64,000 bases of DNA, taken from NCBI GenBank assembly GCA_910575255.1, contig CAJTEM010000001.1, forward strand, positions 1 to 64,000, given 5' to 3'. The stretch is from Lachnospiraceae bacterium (GTDB lineage Bacteria; Bacillota; Clostridia; Lachnospirales; Lachnospiraceae). Every line of letters starts with the position of its first letter. Within the stretch, counting starts at the first letter, position 1. The notes beneath the pieces are model-generated. The model did not search any database. It was not told the DNA's origin and saw only the letters and a program-made list of their open reading frames with translations. Shown piece after piece: positions 27,664-37,114 of the stretch. The translations under genes were made by a program, and so were the position numbers.

Positions 27664-29019
27664 ATGAAAATTATGAAAATCAGCGTAGAACCAGAGATAT
27701 TTTTATCTTTGTCAGGGTGTTCCGTAGAGAAAGCGCCAAACCGGCATTTTACGGCATCGTTATCCGGATATGTCTCGGAAGAAGAGGAAAAGAAGATATT
27801 ACGCCATGGAATTGAAGAGATCAGTATTCTCGGGATTCTGGAAGACGCTTCCCAGGTTGTGCTTTTCAAAGGAATGATTGCGGATGCCAATGTGCAATAC
27901 CGGGGGCAGACCAGATTCCTGACAATCCATGCGGTTTCTTACACCGTACTTTTGGATCAGAAAAGAAGGAAGAGGGTATTTCAGGGACAGAATCAGACAT
28001 ATCGGCAAATTGTGGATGAGGTACTGAAGCACGCGGTACATACCGGGATGATTTATATGGGAGAAAGGCAGAAGAAAACAGACGGGCTCGTGGTTCAATA
28101 TCAGGAGAGCGACTGGGAATTCCTGCGGAGGCTTGCCGCAAAACAGGGGATGCCTCTGGTGGCGGATTGCCAGAACAATTATCCCTGCTTCTATTTTGGC
28201 ATACCGGAACGGACCAGGTATCATGAACTGAGCTTCCGGAATATCCGGATGCGCCAAACAGGGACAGCAGGCGATACGCCGCACGCGGAATGCCTGGTAC
28301 ATTCCCGGGATTATCTGGAAATATGCGATCTGGTTGCCTTAAACGAGAGAAAATGGAGAGTCATGGGAGTATTCCTGGAACAGCAGCAGGGGGAGATCAT
28401 CATCCGCTATCAGCTAGAAGAGGAACGGTATGTTCCTGTGGATTTGCCGGGGCATAATCCGGCGATAAAAGGACTCTCCCTGACGGCAACGGTAAAGGCT
28501 GTGGAAGATGCCAGGGTAAGGCTCAAAATACACTGTGAGCAGGATCTGGATTGGGGAGATGGCCTGTGGTATGATTATGCGACCGTTTATACAGAGCCGG
28601 ACGGCACAGGGTGGTACTGTATGCCAGAGGTTGGGGAGCAGGTGCGGCTGTATTTCCCGGATTGGTATGAAAAGCACGCCTACGTGGTCAGCCATGTGCA
28701 CAGGGAGGGAAACGGGACCAGGCTGGACCCGGACAGAAAATCGTTCCGGACCAGATATGGGAAGGAGCTGTATTTCACGCCCGAAGAGATCGTGATAACG
28801 AATAACAATGGACTTTCGGTCAGTCTTCATGATAAGGAAGGAATATCCATACAAAGCAGCCAGGGGATCTTCATCCGGTCTGATTCTATGGTGGATATCC
28901 AGAGCGGTGAGGAAATCCGAATTCAGGGAAATGAGGGAGTAAGCATTCAGCAGAACCAGAATATATTGATGATACGGGATGGGATTTATGAAAAGGGAAG
29001 GAATATTGAGCATCTTTGA
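27664..29019 (+). CDS. VgrG/Pvc8-type spike protein 3
   Basis: 451 aa from the ATG at 27664 (GGAGGTGA upstream). Family features: N-terminal 'LSGCSVEKAPNRHFTASLSGY', 'VQYQESDWEFLRRLAAKQG', OB fold 'ATVKAVEDARVRLKIHCEQ' and 'GWYCMPEVGEQVRLYFPDW', then a beta-helix-like needle ('SIQSSQGIFIRSDSMVDIQ'). Directly followed by the DUF4280 protein at 29046. Confidence 0.85.
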   Translation: MKIMKISVEPEIFLSLSGCSVEKAPNRHFTASLSGYVSEEEEKKILRHGIEEISILGILEDASQVVLFKGMIADANVQYRGQTRFLTIHAVSYTVLLDQKRRKRVFQGQNQTYRQIVDEVLKHAVHTGMIYMGERQKKTDGLVVQYQESDWEFLRRLAAKQGMPLVADCQNNYPCFYFGIPERTRYHELSFRNIRMRQTGTAGDTPHAECLVHSRDYLEICDLVALNERKWRVMGVFLEQQQGEIIIRYQLEEERYVPVDLPGHNPAIKGLSLTATVKAVEDARVRLKIHCEQDLDWGDGLWYDYATVYTEPDGTGWYCMPEVGEQVRLYFPDWYEKHAYVVSHVHREGNGTRLDPDRKSFRTRYGKELYFTPEEIVITNNNGLSVSLHDKEGISIQSSQGIFIRSDSMVDIQSGEEIRIQGNEGVSIQQNQNILMIRDGIYEKGRNIEHL

Positions 29020-29045
29020 AATATTCGGAAAGGAGTAGACTGGAA

Positions 29046-30815
29046 ATGTTACATGAAGGGCATCGAACCGCATTCACTCAGGCGGAGAAGGATAAGGTGG
29101 TTGTAGACGGGGCGAAAATCGTCTGTTCCTATGCAAAGGATTCCCGGACAGGGAAAAATCCGTATGTGTATCTGCGGATCCCCTGCGAACATGGACTCCG
29201 GGAGGAGGGGCGTCTGTGCGCACACGAAAAAACCTGTGTGCCGATAGAGAATATCCCTGCGTTCCCGAACTGCAGCTCGCCATTTTATGGGAATATGTTG
29301 AATTACCTGAATGCCTGGGACAGCCCGGATCCGCGTCACCAGTATGCGGTCCGGACGTATGAGCAGGGGGAATCCTTCCGTCCCTGTCTGCAGCCACTGC
29401 TGGACCGGTGGATGAACGTAAGTGAAAAAGCAGTATCGGAAACCTATTTTCAGATTGTATTGGATTTTGACTTTAAAAACCTGTGGGAGGAGCTGGACTA
29501 TTTCTGTTCCGATACCCAAACCAGGGCGGACATGATTTATCTGGACAGGACCGCTTTTTTAGATGTATATACGACAGAGGAAGAGGAAATCCGGAAAACC
29601 AGGCAGGCGGAGGAGAATTATCTTTATGTAACAAGGCGGCTGAAGAAAATAAAAAAGGAACCCAAAGAGATAAAAGAGCTTCTTGCAGATGAATGCTTTT
29701 TCCTTCCGGATCCAGATTTTCATTATGTGGCGCAACATACCGGGAAGCTTCTGGAGGCGTTGAAAGAATTGAGAGGGAAGGTGCTGGATGTATACTCCCG
29801 GACCTTGGTTGACCGTGAACATTTTCTGGAGCTGGAGGCGGATCTGAACCAGGCGGTTGATACGGTGGAAAAAGTATACCGTTCCGCATGTGAGTTCCAG
29901 CCGGAATCCAGGCACTGGGTCACCATGGATTCCTTTCTGGTATGCCGGGGAGGAGGGGTCTTATCTTTTCTCAGCAGCGGGCAGGAGTATTATGAATATT
30001 GTGTCCATTGGATCAATGAAATAGAGGATTTGATCCATGCGATGATTGCAGACTGCCAGGAACGGCTGGCAAGAAACCAGAGAAAATATGTAGAGCTAAC
30101 CCGTGACAATCTGGAAGTGGAAGGGTATTCCTATCAAAAAACTATGGAATACCTGGAGAATTACGAGGAGGTAATCTTTGAGGGGGATACAGAGAAGGAG
30201 CTTCTGGCGCCTGTTTATATCGAGCTGGTATCCCATGCTTACAAAGACGAACTCCACCGGAATGTGACAAACCTGATTGGGATCCTGGTCAGCTTTCTCG
30301 GGGCGCCGGAACTGTCGGTTTTCTTAGGTATGATTAATCTGATGAAGGCCGTGAAGGACGGGGATCTGCTTGCCGGTTATATGGAAGCGATTGGGTTGGA
30401 CGAAAATCTGGAGAGACGCCTGGAGCCGGTTTTGGGGGAGGCGGGGTACAAGGCGAATGCGAACCTCTCCATGGCATTAACCGTAATCAGCTTTTTCATG
30501 AAGTCCAAGGAGGAGTGGATTGAAGAAATTAAGATCACGGTATTCTGTAATAACACAGAGCATATCGGATGGAAGGAATTTGCGGGGGACTATGATATGG
30601 TACATACGGCATATGCAAGATATGACGAGATGGGAAAGCTGGTAATGCCTTGTACGTGCAATGTTGAGAAGAGGAGGGAGTATGTGGCGGATGGGGGAGA
30701 TTGGAATATAACGCCGGCGGCGAAGGTGGTGATGTGGAATCATGTGTTAGATTCTGAAGAACAAGAGTTAGAAACTATTTACAAAATAAAGGATGCTTTT
30801 GATCCTAAACACTAG
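29046..30815 (+). CDS. DUF4280 PAAR-like protein with large helical C-terminal domain
   Basis: 589 aa from the ATG at 29046 (AAAGGAGTAG upstream). Residues ~15-90 carry the PAAR-like DUF4280 features: 'KVVVDGAKIVCSYAKD', Cys-containing 'RIPCEHG', and 'ENIPAFPNCSSPFYG'. The remaining ~480 residues are mostly helical, with a hydrophobic stretch near 'NVTNLIGILVSFLGAPELSVFLG'. No known toxin domain is recognised. A tip protein carrying an effector, possibly membrane-active, is the working idea; the TPR lipoprotein at 30848 would then be the best immunity candidate. Confidence 0.7.
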   Translation: MLHEGHRTAFTQAEKDKVVVDGAKIVCSYAKDSRTGKNPYVYLRIPCEHGLREEGRLCAHEKTCVPIENIPAFPNCSSPFYGNMLNYLNAWDSPDPRHQYAVRTYEQGESFRPCLQPLLDRWMNVSEKAVSETYFQIVLDFDFKNLWEELDYFCSDTQTRADMIYLDRTAFLDVYTTEEEEIRKTRQAEENYLYVTRRLKKIKKEPKEIKELLADECFFLPDPDFHYVAQHTGKLLEALKELRGKVLDVYSRTLVDREHFLELEADLNQAVDTVEKVYRSACEFQPESRHWVTMDSFLVCRGGGVLSFLSSGQEYYEYCVHWINEIEDLIHAMIADCQERLARNQRKYVELTRDNLEVEGYSYQKTMEYLENYEEVIFEGDTEKELLAPVYIELVSHAYKDELHRNVTNLIGILVSFLGAPELSVFLGMINLMKAVKDGDLLAGYMEAIGLDENLERRLEPVLGEAGYKANANLSMALTVISFFMKSKEEWIEEIKITVFCNNTEHIGWKEFAGDYDMVHTAYARYDEMGKLVMPCTCNVEKRREYVADGGDWNITPAAKVVMWNHVLDSEEQELETIYKIKDAFDPKH

Positions 30816-30847
30816 AAAAATAATAGAACGGAGAAATAAAAAATATT

Positions 30848-31921
30848 ATGAGAAAAACATTATTATTAATAGGATTATTTACGCTACTATTATGTGCATG
30901 TCAGAAAGAAAGAACAATCATATTGTCTGGAGATATTGACGCAGAATCAACAATCACTTTGGCGGACAGTGCATATGAAAGAAAAGATTATGAAACGGCA
31001 CTATATTATTATCTTCAGTTAGAAGAGTATTATAATTTACGTGGTAGTGGAACTAAGGATCAGGCAATTCTATACAACACAATAGGACGTTGTTATCATT
31101 CATTTAATGATATAGAGATGGAGAAAAAGTACTTTGAAAAATCAGCTGAAGTTTGCGAAAAACTGGGATATGATGAGTTGAATTTTGACAATTACTGGTA
31201 TTTGGCATCCCTGTATAATGATATGAATCCGGAAAATAGTGATAGGGCATTGGAGTTCGGAAAAAAGTCAGAACAGGCGGCAGAACGGTTTTTTGGAAAA
31301 AATTCTTCGGAAGCGGGAGAAACCTATGCCCGTCAGGGGGAGATTTATTTGGAACGAAAGGAGTATGAGAAAGCAGAAGAATATTTTCAAAAATCATTGG
31401 AAATTATGAAGAAAATATATGGAGAGGAGAGTGATGAACTAGCCCAAGTATTTATCTATCAGGGAAAGCTTTACAAAGATATGGAAAAGTACGAAGATTC
31501 TATTTCTTATTTCAAGAAAGCAGAAATGATTTTTAAAAATCGTCAAAATGCTTTTAAACTGGGACAGGTATACTATAACATAGCAGATGTATATCTTGAG
31601 GAGGAAGAATACGAAAAATCGGTAGAATATTGTGATATGTGTATAAATTTATATAAGGAACAGAATATAAATAATACAGATTTAGCAGCATGTCATTATG
31701 AAAAGGCAGCAGCGGCATTTCGTTTGGGAAATAATCAATTATTTGAAGAAGAGCTTATAAAAGCACATAAAGTTTGCGAGCAACAGTCGGAAAAATCAAA
31801 GTTAGCAAAGGATATGATTGATTTAATAAAAAAACAGTTTAGCATGTATTATGACGAATATTATGCGAAGAATGACAATAATGGATTCGAGGCCTGGTAT
31901 CAGGAACTCATTACAGATTAA
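30848..31921 (+). CDS. TPR-repeat lipoprotein
   Basis: 357 aa. Signal peptide 'TLLLIGLFTLLLCACQKE' with lipobox 'LCAC', then tetratricopeptide repeats ('AYERKDYETALYYYLQLEEYY', 'KEYEKAEEYFQKSLEI', 'EEYEKSVEYCDMCINLY'). Surface-anchored by prediction. Markedly A+T-rich compared with the VgrG genes around it, suggesting separate acquisition. Position after the DUF4280 gene suggests immunity or docking. Confidence 0.65.
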   Translation: MRKTLLLIGLFTLLLCACQKERTIILSGDIDAESTITLADSAYERKDYETALYYYLQLEEYYNLRGSGTKDQAILYNTIGRCYHSFNDIEMEKKYFEKSAEVCEKLGYDELNFDNYWYLASLYNDMNPENSDRALEFGKKSEQAAERFFGKNSSEAGETYARQGEIYLERKEYEKAEEYFQKSLEIMKKIYGEESDELAQVFIYQGKLYKDMEKYEDSISYFKKAEMIFKNRQNAFKLGQVYYNIADVYLEEEEYEKSVEYCDMCINLYKEQNINNTDLAACHYEKAAAAFRLGNNQLFEEELIKAHKVCEQQSEKSKLAKDMIDLIKKQFSMYYDEYYAKNDNNGFEAWYQELITD

Positions 31922-31931
31922 GGAGAGACAT

Positions 31932-33527
31932 ATGGAAGGCAAATTGGCAATTTCAGGATTTTGTGATTTTGAAACCATCCACTATCTGGAGATTGAGGAA
32001 CATGTCAATCAGCATGGCAGGTTAGTGGCCAGGGGGATTCTGACAGAAGCCTCCTATTATCGCTGTCAGAGGGAAAACGGAATGGGGCAAAAGATTCAGG
32101 TTTGTGACGAAACGGGTGCAGGCCTGTTCTTTGGAAGGCTGACAGAAATAACATATGGCATGGACACACCAATACGGGAGGTTGAGATACAGGGGATAAC
32201 GGAGAGCGCGGCGATGGACCGCATGCCGCAATCCAGGGCATTTCAGGACATGGGTATGACATATGGGGAGATGCTGAAGTACTGGGATTATGAGCAGTGC
32301 AGAGTATACATAGAGGATCATCGTCATCGGAATGGGAAACTGGAAAAGCCTTTTATCCAGTATGAAAAAACAGACTGGAAAGGACTCCGGCAGCTGGCGG
32401 AAAGGCTGGGAACCGTGATCTGGGTGGATCCGGAGTTATATCCGAATGTCATTGTGCTGGGAGCTTTTGATCAGGAAAGGAAAAAAGCATACCCTTTAGA
32501 GGAAGGACAGGAAATAGAAAAGACCATTGTCTTTGCCAGGCAGGATCAGGAAGGAAGATATCAGATTCCTGACTGCGGAAGCTATGAAGTCTGGAAATTT
32601 GTCTGTGAGAAGAAGCTGAAACTGGGCGGCTGGGTGTCTGGCTGGGGATATCAGATGCAGATTTTTCAGAAAAGACTTGTTTTTCAGAAGGGGGATTGGG
32701 AGATCACCTATATGTGCAGCAAACCCTGTCATTTCAGCCTGGAAGGGCAGGAAAGCAGCGGATTAAACGGGACGGCACTGGAGGGAACCGTGGATTTTGT
32801 GGAACAGGAGTCCGTTCGGGTTAAGCTGGATATGGATGTCACGGAGGGAAAAAGAAGGTATGCATTCCCTTACCTTCCGGTATCGGGAAATATCTTTTAT
32901 TCCATGCCGGAACCTGGGACAAGGGTATGTGTATATTTCCCAGATCATGAGGAGGGAAATGGTTATGTGATACACGGGAAGAGGGCGGAGCTTTCCCGTT
33001 TCCCCAGGCCGGAGGAGAAAGAATTCCATACCGCGGCGGATAAAAAGCTGTGTATGGCGCCAGGGCGGATCCGGTTGGCAGGAGGAGGAAAAGAGGGAAG
33101 GAATGAACTCATTTTTGCTGACGGAAAGGGAGTTTGGCTTGGTTCTCACAACCGGATTCGGCTTTGTGCGAAAGAAGGGATCCGGATTAAGGCGGAGGGA
33201 GACTGTAAGACAAGTTCCGGAGAGCATATCCGGCTGGAGCAGTGCAGGACAGAGAATTTTATCGATATGGGCGGAGATGACCTGATCTACTGTGCAAGAA
33301 AGTATGTGCATGCGGCCCCTGTGCGGGAAGGAAGGAAACCGGAAGCTACAAATCGCGAAAGAACCGGGGAGTCCTGCCTCCAGGCGTTGGATTATGTGGT
33401 GGGAGGAATCCGGACAGGAACAGGAAATCTGCCGGAGCGTATGCTTGCCGGGGGAATTCCGGTATCTATAGCCGGAGAAGGAGAGAGGAATATCTATGCG
33501 CCATTGGGCAGGAACCTGAGAGGATAG
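31932..33527 (+). CDS. VgrG/Pvc8-type spike protein 4 (long form)
   Basis: 531 aa from the ATG at 31932 (AAGGAGAG upstream). Family features: 'FFGRLTEITYGMDTPIREVE', 'FIQYEKTDWKGLRQLAERLG', OB-like 'GTVDFVEQESVRVKLDMDV' and 'IFYSMPEPGTRVCVYFPDH'. The C-terminus is about 70 residues longer than in the other spikes and includes 'EHIRLEQCRTENFIDMG' and a Gly/Pro-rich tail, which may carry or bind cargo. No DUF4280 gene follows; a TPR lipoprotein does. Confidence 0.8.
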   Translation: MEGKLAISGFCDFETIHYLEIEEHVNQHGRLVARGILTEASYYRCQRENGMGQKIQVCDETGAGLFFGRLTEITYGMDTPIREVEIQGITESAAMDRMPQSRAFQDMGMTYGEMLKYWDYEQCRVYIEDHRHRNGKLEKPFIQYEKTDWKGLRQLAERLGTVIWVDPELYPNVIVLGAFDQERKKAYPLEEGQEIEKTIVFARQDQEGRYQIPDCGSYEVWKFVCEKKLKLGGWVSGWGYQMQIFQKRLVFQKGDWEITYMCSKPCHFSLEGQESSGLNGTALEGTVDFVEQESVRVKLDMDVTEGKRRYAFPYLPVSGNIFYSMPEPGTRVCVYFPDHEEGNGYVIHGKRAELSRFPRPEEKEFHTAADKKLCMAPGRIRLAGGGKEGRNELIFADGKGVWLGSHNRIRLCAKEGIRIKAEGDCKTSSGEHIRLEQCRTENFIDMGGDDLIYCARKYVHAAPVREGRKPEATNRERTGESCLQALDYVVGGIRTGTGNLPERMLAGGIPVSIAGEGERNIYAPLGRNLRG

Positions 33528-33540
33528 GAGGGAGACGACA

Positions 33541-34824
33541 ATGAAGATCAGATGGAGAACAGGTATCTTATTTTTCTTGAATATTTTATTTCTCTCGGCA
33601 TGCGTCCAGGCAACAGAGGATACTGTAAGGAACCGGGATCTTTATCTGGCAGCCGGGAATAGAATCTATATGTTGCCTGAGAATGAGGAGCTTGATTATA
33701 AGACCATCCATACCGAGATCGGGAAAGGAAATGCAGGGAAAGTAAAGGAGGAATATGAGGCGCAGGCAAGCCTGCAAAAGGATCCGGAAACACAATTTGC
33801 AATGCAAAATGTACTGGGTATTACCGAGGCATATTCCGGAGAGTATGAGTTGGCATATGAAAGATTCCGGAAGCTGATTGATCGGACAGAGAAGAGTGAC
33901 GGGAGCGAAAAGGAAGAGTTGTTATTGGTTTTTTATAATAATATCGGGGTAGTATCCACGTATTTGCAGGACAGGGAAACCGAGGAGGACTGGCTGAAAA
34001 AAGCAGAGGAATTATGCAAGGATTCTTATACCCGTGGGGTGATCCGGCTGAACAGGGAAAATCATATGATCGGTACTTTTCCCAAAAAACAATGGGGCGT
34101 CATGATGAAAGAAATGAAGAAAATCATGAAAAATGTGGAAAAACCGGATAAAGAACCTGATTTTGTGTTCTACATAGCCGTGCTGAATATGGCCGACGGA
34201 TTTACCGTTACCGACCAGGAAAAACGGGCGATTCGGTTATTGGACAAATATATGGATACGATTCCGGATACACCAGAATATTATCTGATTAAGGCAGCTT
34301 TTCTGGAAAGAAGGGGGTATGGCTACTACCGGTTAGGTGAGCTTGTCCAGGCGATTGACGATGGGGAAAAGGCAGTTTCCCTGGCACAAAATACGGTAGA
34401 CGAGAATTCACAGGAGCTGGCTATGTTGTATAAAAGGCTGGTGCAAAGCTATCAGGGCCCAGGCAATAGCTATGAGATCGTATTAAAATATTTACAGAAA
34501 ATGGTTCCTGGTTATCGATATAAGTCAGAGAAAGAAAAGGGAAATCTGTATTATGAAATGGGAGTGGGGCATGAAATGCTTGGAGAGGAGGATAATGCGA
34601 AAACTTGTTTTTTGAAATCTTATACCTACTATTCGCTTTATGAGTCGGGGATTCCGTTTGACAGGGAGACTTATACCCAATACGGAAGCTCTTATTTCCC
34701 AAGGCAATGGTTATATGGAATCTATAATGCGGAAGGTGATGCTTCCATGGACTTTGGCCAATGGCTCTCGAAGGAATTGCAGGAGGTAGATATCAAAGAG
34801 GATGATCCCGGCGAGAGTCAATGA
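33541..34824 (+). CDS. TPR-like lipoprotein
   Basis: 427 aa. Signal peptide with lipobox 'LSAC' at residues ~18-21, then helical repeats ('ITEAYSGEYELAYERFRKL', 'YYRLGELVQAIDDGEKAVSL', 'EMGVGHEMLGEEDNAKTCF'). Related in layout to the 34932 gene. Start ATG follows GGAGGGAG. Candidate surface immunity or accessory factor for spike 4. Confidence 0.65.
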   Translation: MKIRWRTGILFFLNILFLSACVQATEDTVRNRDLYLAAGNRIYMLPENEELDYKTIHTEIGKGNAGKVKEEYEAQASLQKDPETQFAMQNVLGITEAYSGEYELAYERFRKLIDRTEKSDGSEKEELLLVFYNNIGVVSTYLQDRETEEDWLKKAEELCKDSYTRGVIRLNRENHMIGTFPKKQWGVMMKEMKKIMKNVEKPDKEPDFVFYIAVLNMADGFTVTDQEKRAIRLLDKYMDTIPDTPEYYLIKAAFLERRGYGYYRLGELVQAIDDGEKAVSLAQNTVDENSQELAMLYKRLVQSYQGPGNSYEIVLKYLQKMVPGYRYKSEKEKGNLYYEMGVGHEMLGEEDNAKTCFLKSYTYYSLYESGIPFDRETYTQYGSSYFPRQWLYGIYNAEGDASMDFGQWLSKELQEVDIKEDDPGESQ

Positions 34825-34931
34825 TATTACATAAAAAGCAGAGAGAAATGCGTATAAAAACATGGAACTGGTAAAGCGGGGATTTGTTTGGCGTACAAAC
34901 CGGTGAGATTGACGTGGAAAAAAGGTGTTTC

Positions 34932-35417
34932 ATGATGACAGGAATCAGGAGTATTATCCTATTAGCAATGGGGATTATAGCTTGTCAAAAGAGAGATGAC
35001 GGTACAGAAGAAATAGCAACATACATTACGGATGGATATGTGATATATGCGCTGGCAGAGATTGAGAATACTCCCTTGAGTAACGAGGAGGTTATAACGG
35101 AGATTCTGGAAGGCAGATCCGAACAGTTAAGGGAACAGCTGGCATTATTCAGAGAAGAAGAATGGCCGGAACCGGTTTCCGTATGGCTCAAAAATGCGGA
35201 AGGCATTACAGAAGTATTTTGGGGAGATTATGACGAGGCATGCCGGATATTTGAGGAAACGGTTGACATGCTCAAGGTTATGATTTCCAACTCAAATCCA
35301 CTGGGGAATTTTTTAAAGGATGGAAGGATAAGAACCGATTTTACGGACATCGTCTGGACAGACTTTAAAAGCTATACAATGTCAGAGGCCGCCTATAATT
35401 TTCTGTCACTAGATTGA
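34932..35417 (+). pseudogene. Mosaic remnant: lipoprotein N-terminus joined to an EagR-like fragment
   Basis: The open frame gives 161 residues. The first ~125 resemble the start of a TPR lipoprotein ('LLAMGIIACQKRDD', 'AEGITEVFWGDYDEACRIFEE'). The end, 'VWTDFKSYTMSEAAYNF', matches 'PWMDFKSYGMDGTLYNF' of the 27062 chaperone-like protein. Two unrelated genes have been joined by deletion, and a VgrG fragment follows. The frame might still be translated, but it is best read as decay. Confidence 0.6.
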
Positions 35418-35420
35418 AAT

Positions 35421-36242
35421 AGAGCCATACCAAATCCAGGTATTGTTGGAATGTGATATCCATAAAACAGTCAACCAGCATTTTACCGCCAGGATAAGCG
35501 GATACACGAAGGACTCCACGGAGGAAGTGATCAGGAAGGGATATGTATCAGATCAGGTAAGTGTATATGCAGTGGAGGAGGGAGAAAGACTATCGATATT
35601 CCGGGGAACCGTGGGAGAACTGAAAATATCCATGGAAGGCCAGATGAGAAAACTGACCATTCTGGCACAGTCCAATACATGCCGTCTGGATGACAAGAAA
35701 TACATTCGCTTTTTTCAGAATCCGGAGCAATCATACAAGGATATTGTGGAATTTATCAGAAAGAGGAATGAAAGAACCGCCGTTATCTATTTTACGGGCC
35801 GGAAAAAACGGACCAGAGGGATTTATGCATGCCGGTAATCATTCAGGGAAACGAGCTTCTGGTCTATGACATGTCTGCGCATTTAGAGGGCGGTGAAATG
35901 GTATGCCAATACAGACTGAGAAGAAAGGGCGATTTTGAGGTCGGAAAAGGGGAAAATGAAAATATGATCGGCGCCTCTGTGTTTGGAACCGTAACAGAGG
36001 TAAAAGGGGATCTGGTAAAAGTGAGCCTGGAATGTGATGACGACCAGTCCGGCGGAACCGGCATATGGTTTCCCTTTGCAACGGTTTATTCTTCTCCGGA
36101 AGGCAGCTGCTGGTACTTTATGCCGGAGGAGGGAAGCAGGGTACGGTTATGCCTGCCGGGCACGGATGAAGGGGAACGGATTGATGTGAAATCAGAGGAA
36201 GGGATATTGCGTGAGAAATTAAACAATGTTATACTGAGGTAG
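35421..36242 (+). pseudogene. Decayed VgrG/Pvc8-type gene (fifth copy)
   Basis: Two overlapping frames hold parts of one VgrG. The first reads 'LLECDIHKTVNQHFTARISGY' and 'YIRFFQNPEQSYKDIVEFI', close to spike 3. The second reads 'VFGTVTEVKGDLVKVSLECDD' and 'CWYFMPEEGSRVRLCLPG', the OB fold. The middle of the gpD-like part and most of the needle are missing, and the frame changes near 35835. With the EagR-like fragment just before it, this is a remnant of a third chaperone-VgrG module. Confidence 0.8.
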
Positions 36243-36292
36243 AAATATTTTAAGGAATATTGTTTCCTCTTGCCGCGAAGGAGTATAATGCC

Positions 36293-37114
36293 ATGTTTGA
36301 ACAAATTCTTGAAAATGTCCGGCGGAAATGCCCGCGGATCCACAACATCACCAACTATGTCACGGCCAATGACTGCGCTAACATGCTGCTGGCCTGTGGA
36401 GGCTCTCCTGTCATGGCGGATGAATGGGAAGAAGCTGTGGAGATCACTGCGATCTGCGACGGATTGAACATCAATACCGGAACGCTGAGCCAGCGCACCA
36501 TTCCGACCATGTTCGCTACCGGGAAGCGGGCGAACCAGCTGGGGCACCCCGTAGTATTGGATCCGGTGGGAGTCGGAGCCTCCACATTGCGGACGGACAC
36601 CGTCTTCAGGCTGCTGAAGGAGGTGAGGTTCACAGCGATCCGGGGCAACATCTCGGAAATCAAGACCCTGGCTTGTGGCAGCGGCGCCACCAAAGGGGTA
36701 GACGCTGACGCGGCGGACAGGGTGACGGAAGAGAATCTGGAGCGGGCGTTAACCTTTATCAGGGACTTTGCACAGAGGAGCGGGGCAGTGATCGCTGCCA
36801 CTGGCGCTATCGACATTGTGACAGACGGGGAGCAGGCCTTCATCATCCGTAACGGTCGCCCGGAAATGTCCGCCATCACCGGTACCGGCTGTCAGCTTTC
36901 CGCCCTGACGGCGGCCTTTGTCACCGCCAACCCGGACTGTCCGCTGAAGGCCGCCGCCGCTGCTGTGTGCGCGATGGGGCTGTGCGGAGAGATCGCTTAT
37001 CAGAGGATGACGGAGCTGGATGGCAATTCCTCCTATCGGAATTATATGATTGACGCCATGTATCGCCTGAAACCGGCGGAGCTGGAGAAAGGAGCCAGGT
37101 ATGAAGTGCAATAA
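36293..37114 (+). CDS. thiM: Hydroxyethylthiazole kinase
   Basis: 273 aa from the ATG at 36293 (GAAGGAG upstream; an earlier in-frame TTG has no site). Phosphorylates 4-methyl-5-(2-hydroxyethyl)thiazole for thiamine salvage. Family motifs: 'IHNITNYVTANDCANMLLA' with 'GGSPVMADE', 'PVVLDPVGVGAS', 'AIRGNISEIKTL' and the anion-hole 'ITGTGCQLSALTAAF'. Overlaps thiE by 14 bases. Base composition is G+C-rich compared with the VgrG locus, consistent with core genome. I see no TPP riboswitch upstream. Confidence 0.95.
   Translation: MFEQILENVRRKCPRIHNITNYVTANDCANMLLACGGSPVMADEWEEAVEITAICDGLNINTGTLSQRTIPTMFATGKRANQLGHPVVLDPVGVGASTLRTDTVFRLLKEVRFTAIRGNISEIKTLACGSGATKGVDADAADRVTEENLERALTFIRDFAQRSGAVIAATGAIDIVTDGEQAFIIRNGRPEMSAITGTGCQLSALTAAFVTANPDCPLKAAAAAVCAMGLCGEIAYQRMTELDGNSSYRNYMIDAMYRLKPAELEKGARYEVQ

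Noticed and set aside
36110-36292. TPP riboswitch before thiM
   Set aside because: A short GAGTATAATGCC resembles part of a thi-box, but the CTGAGA and ACCTGA elements and the stems are absent.
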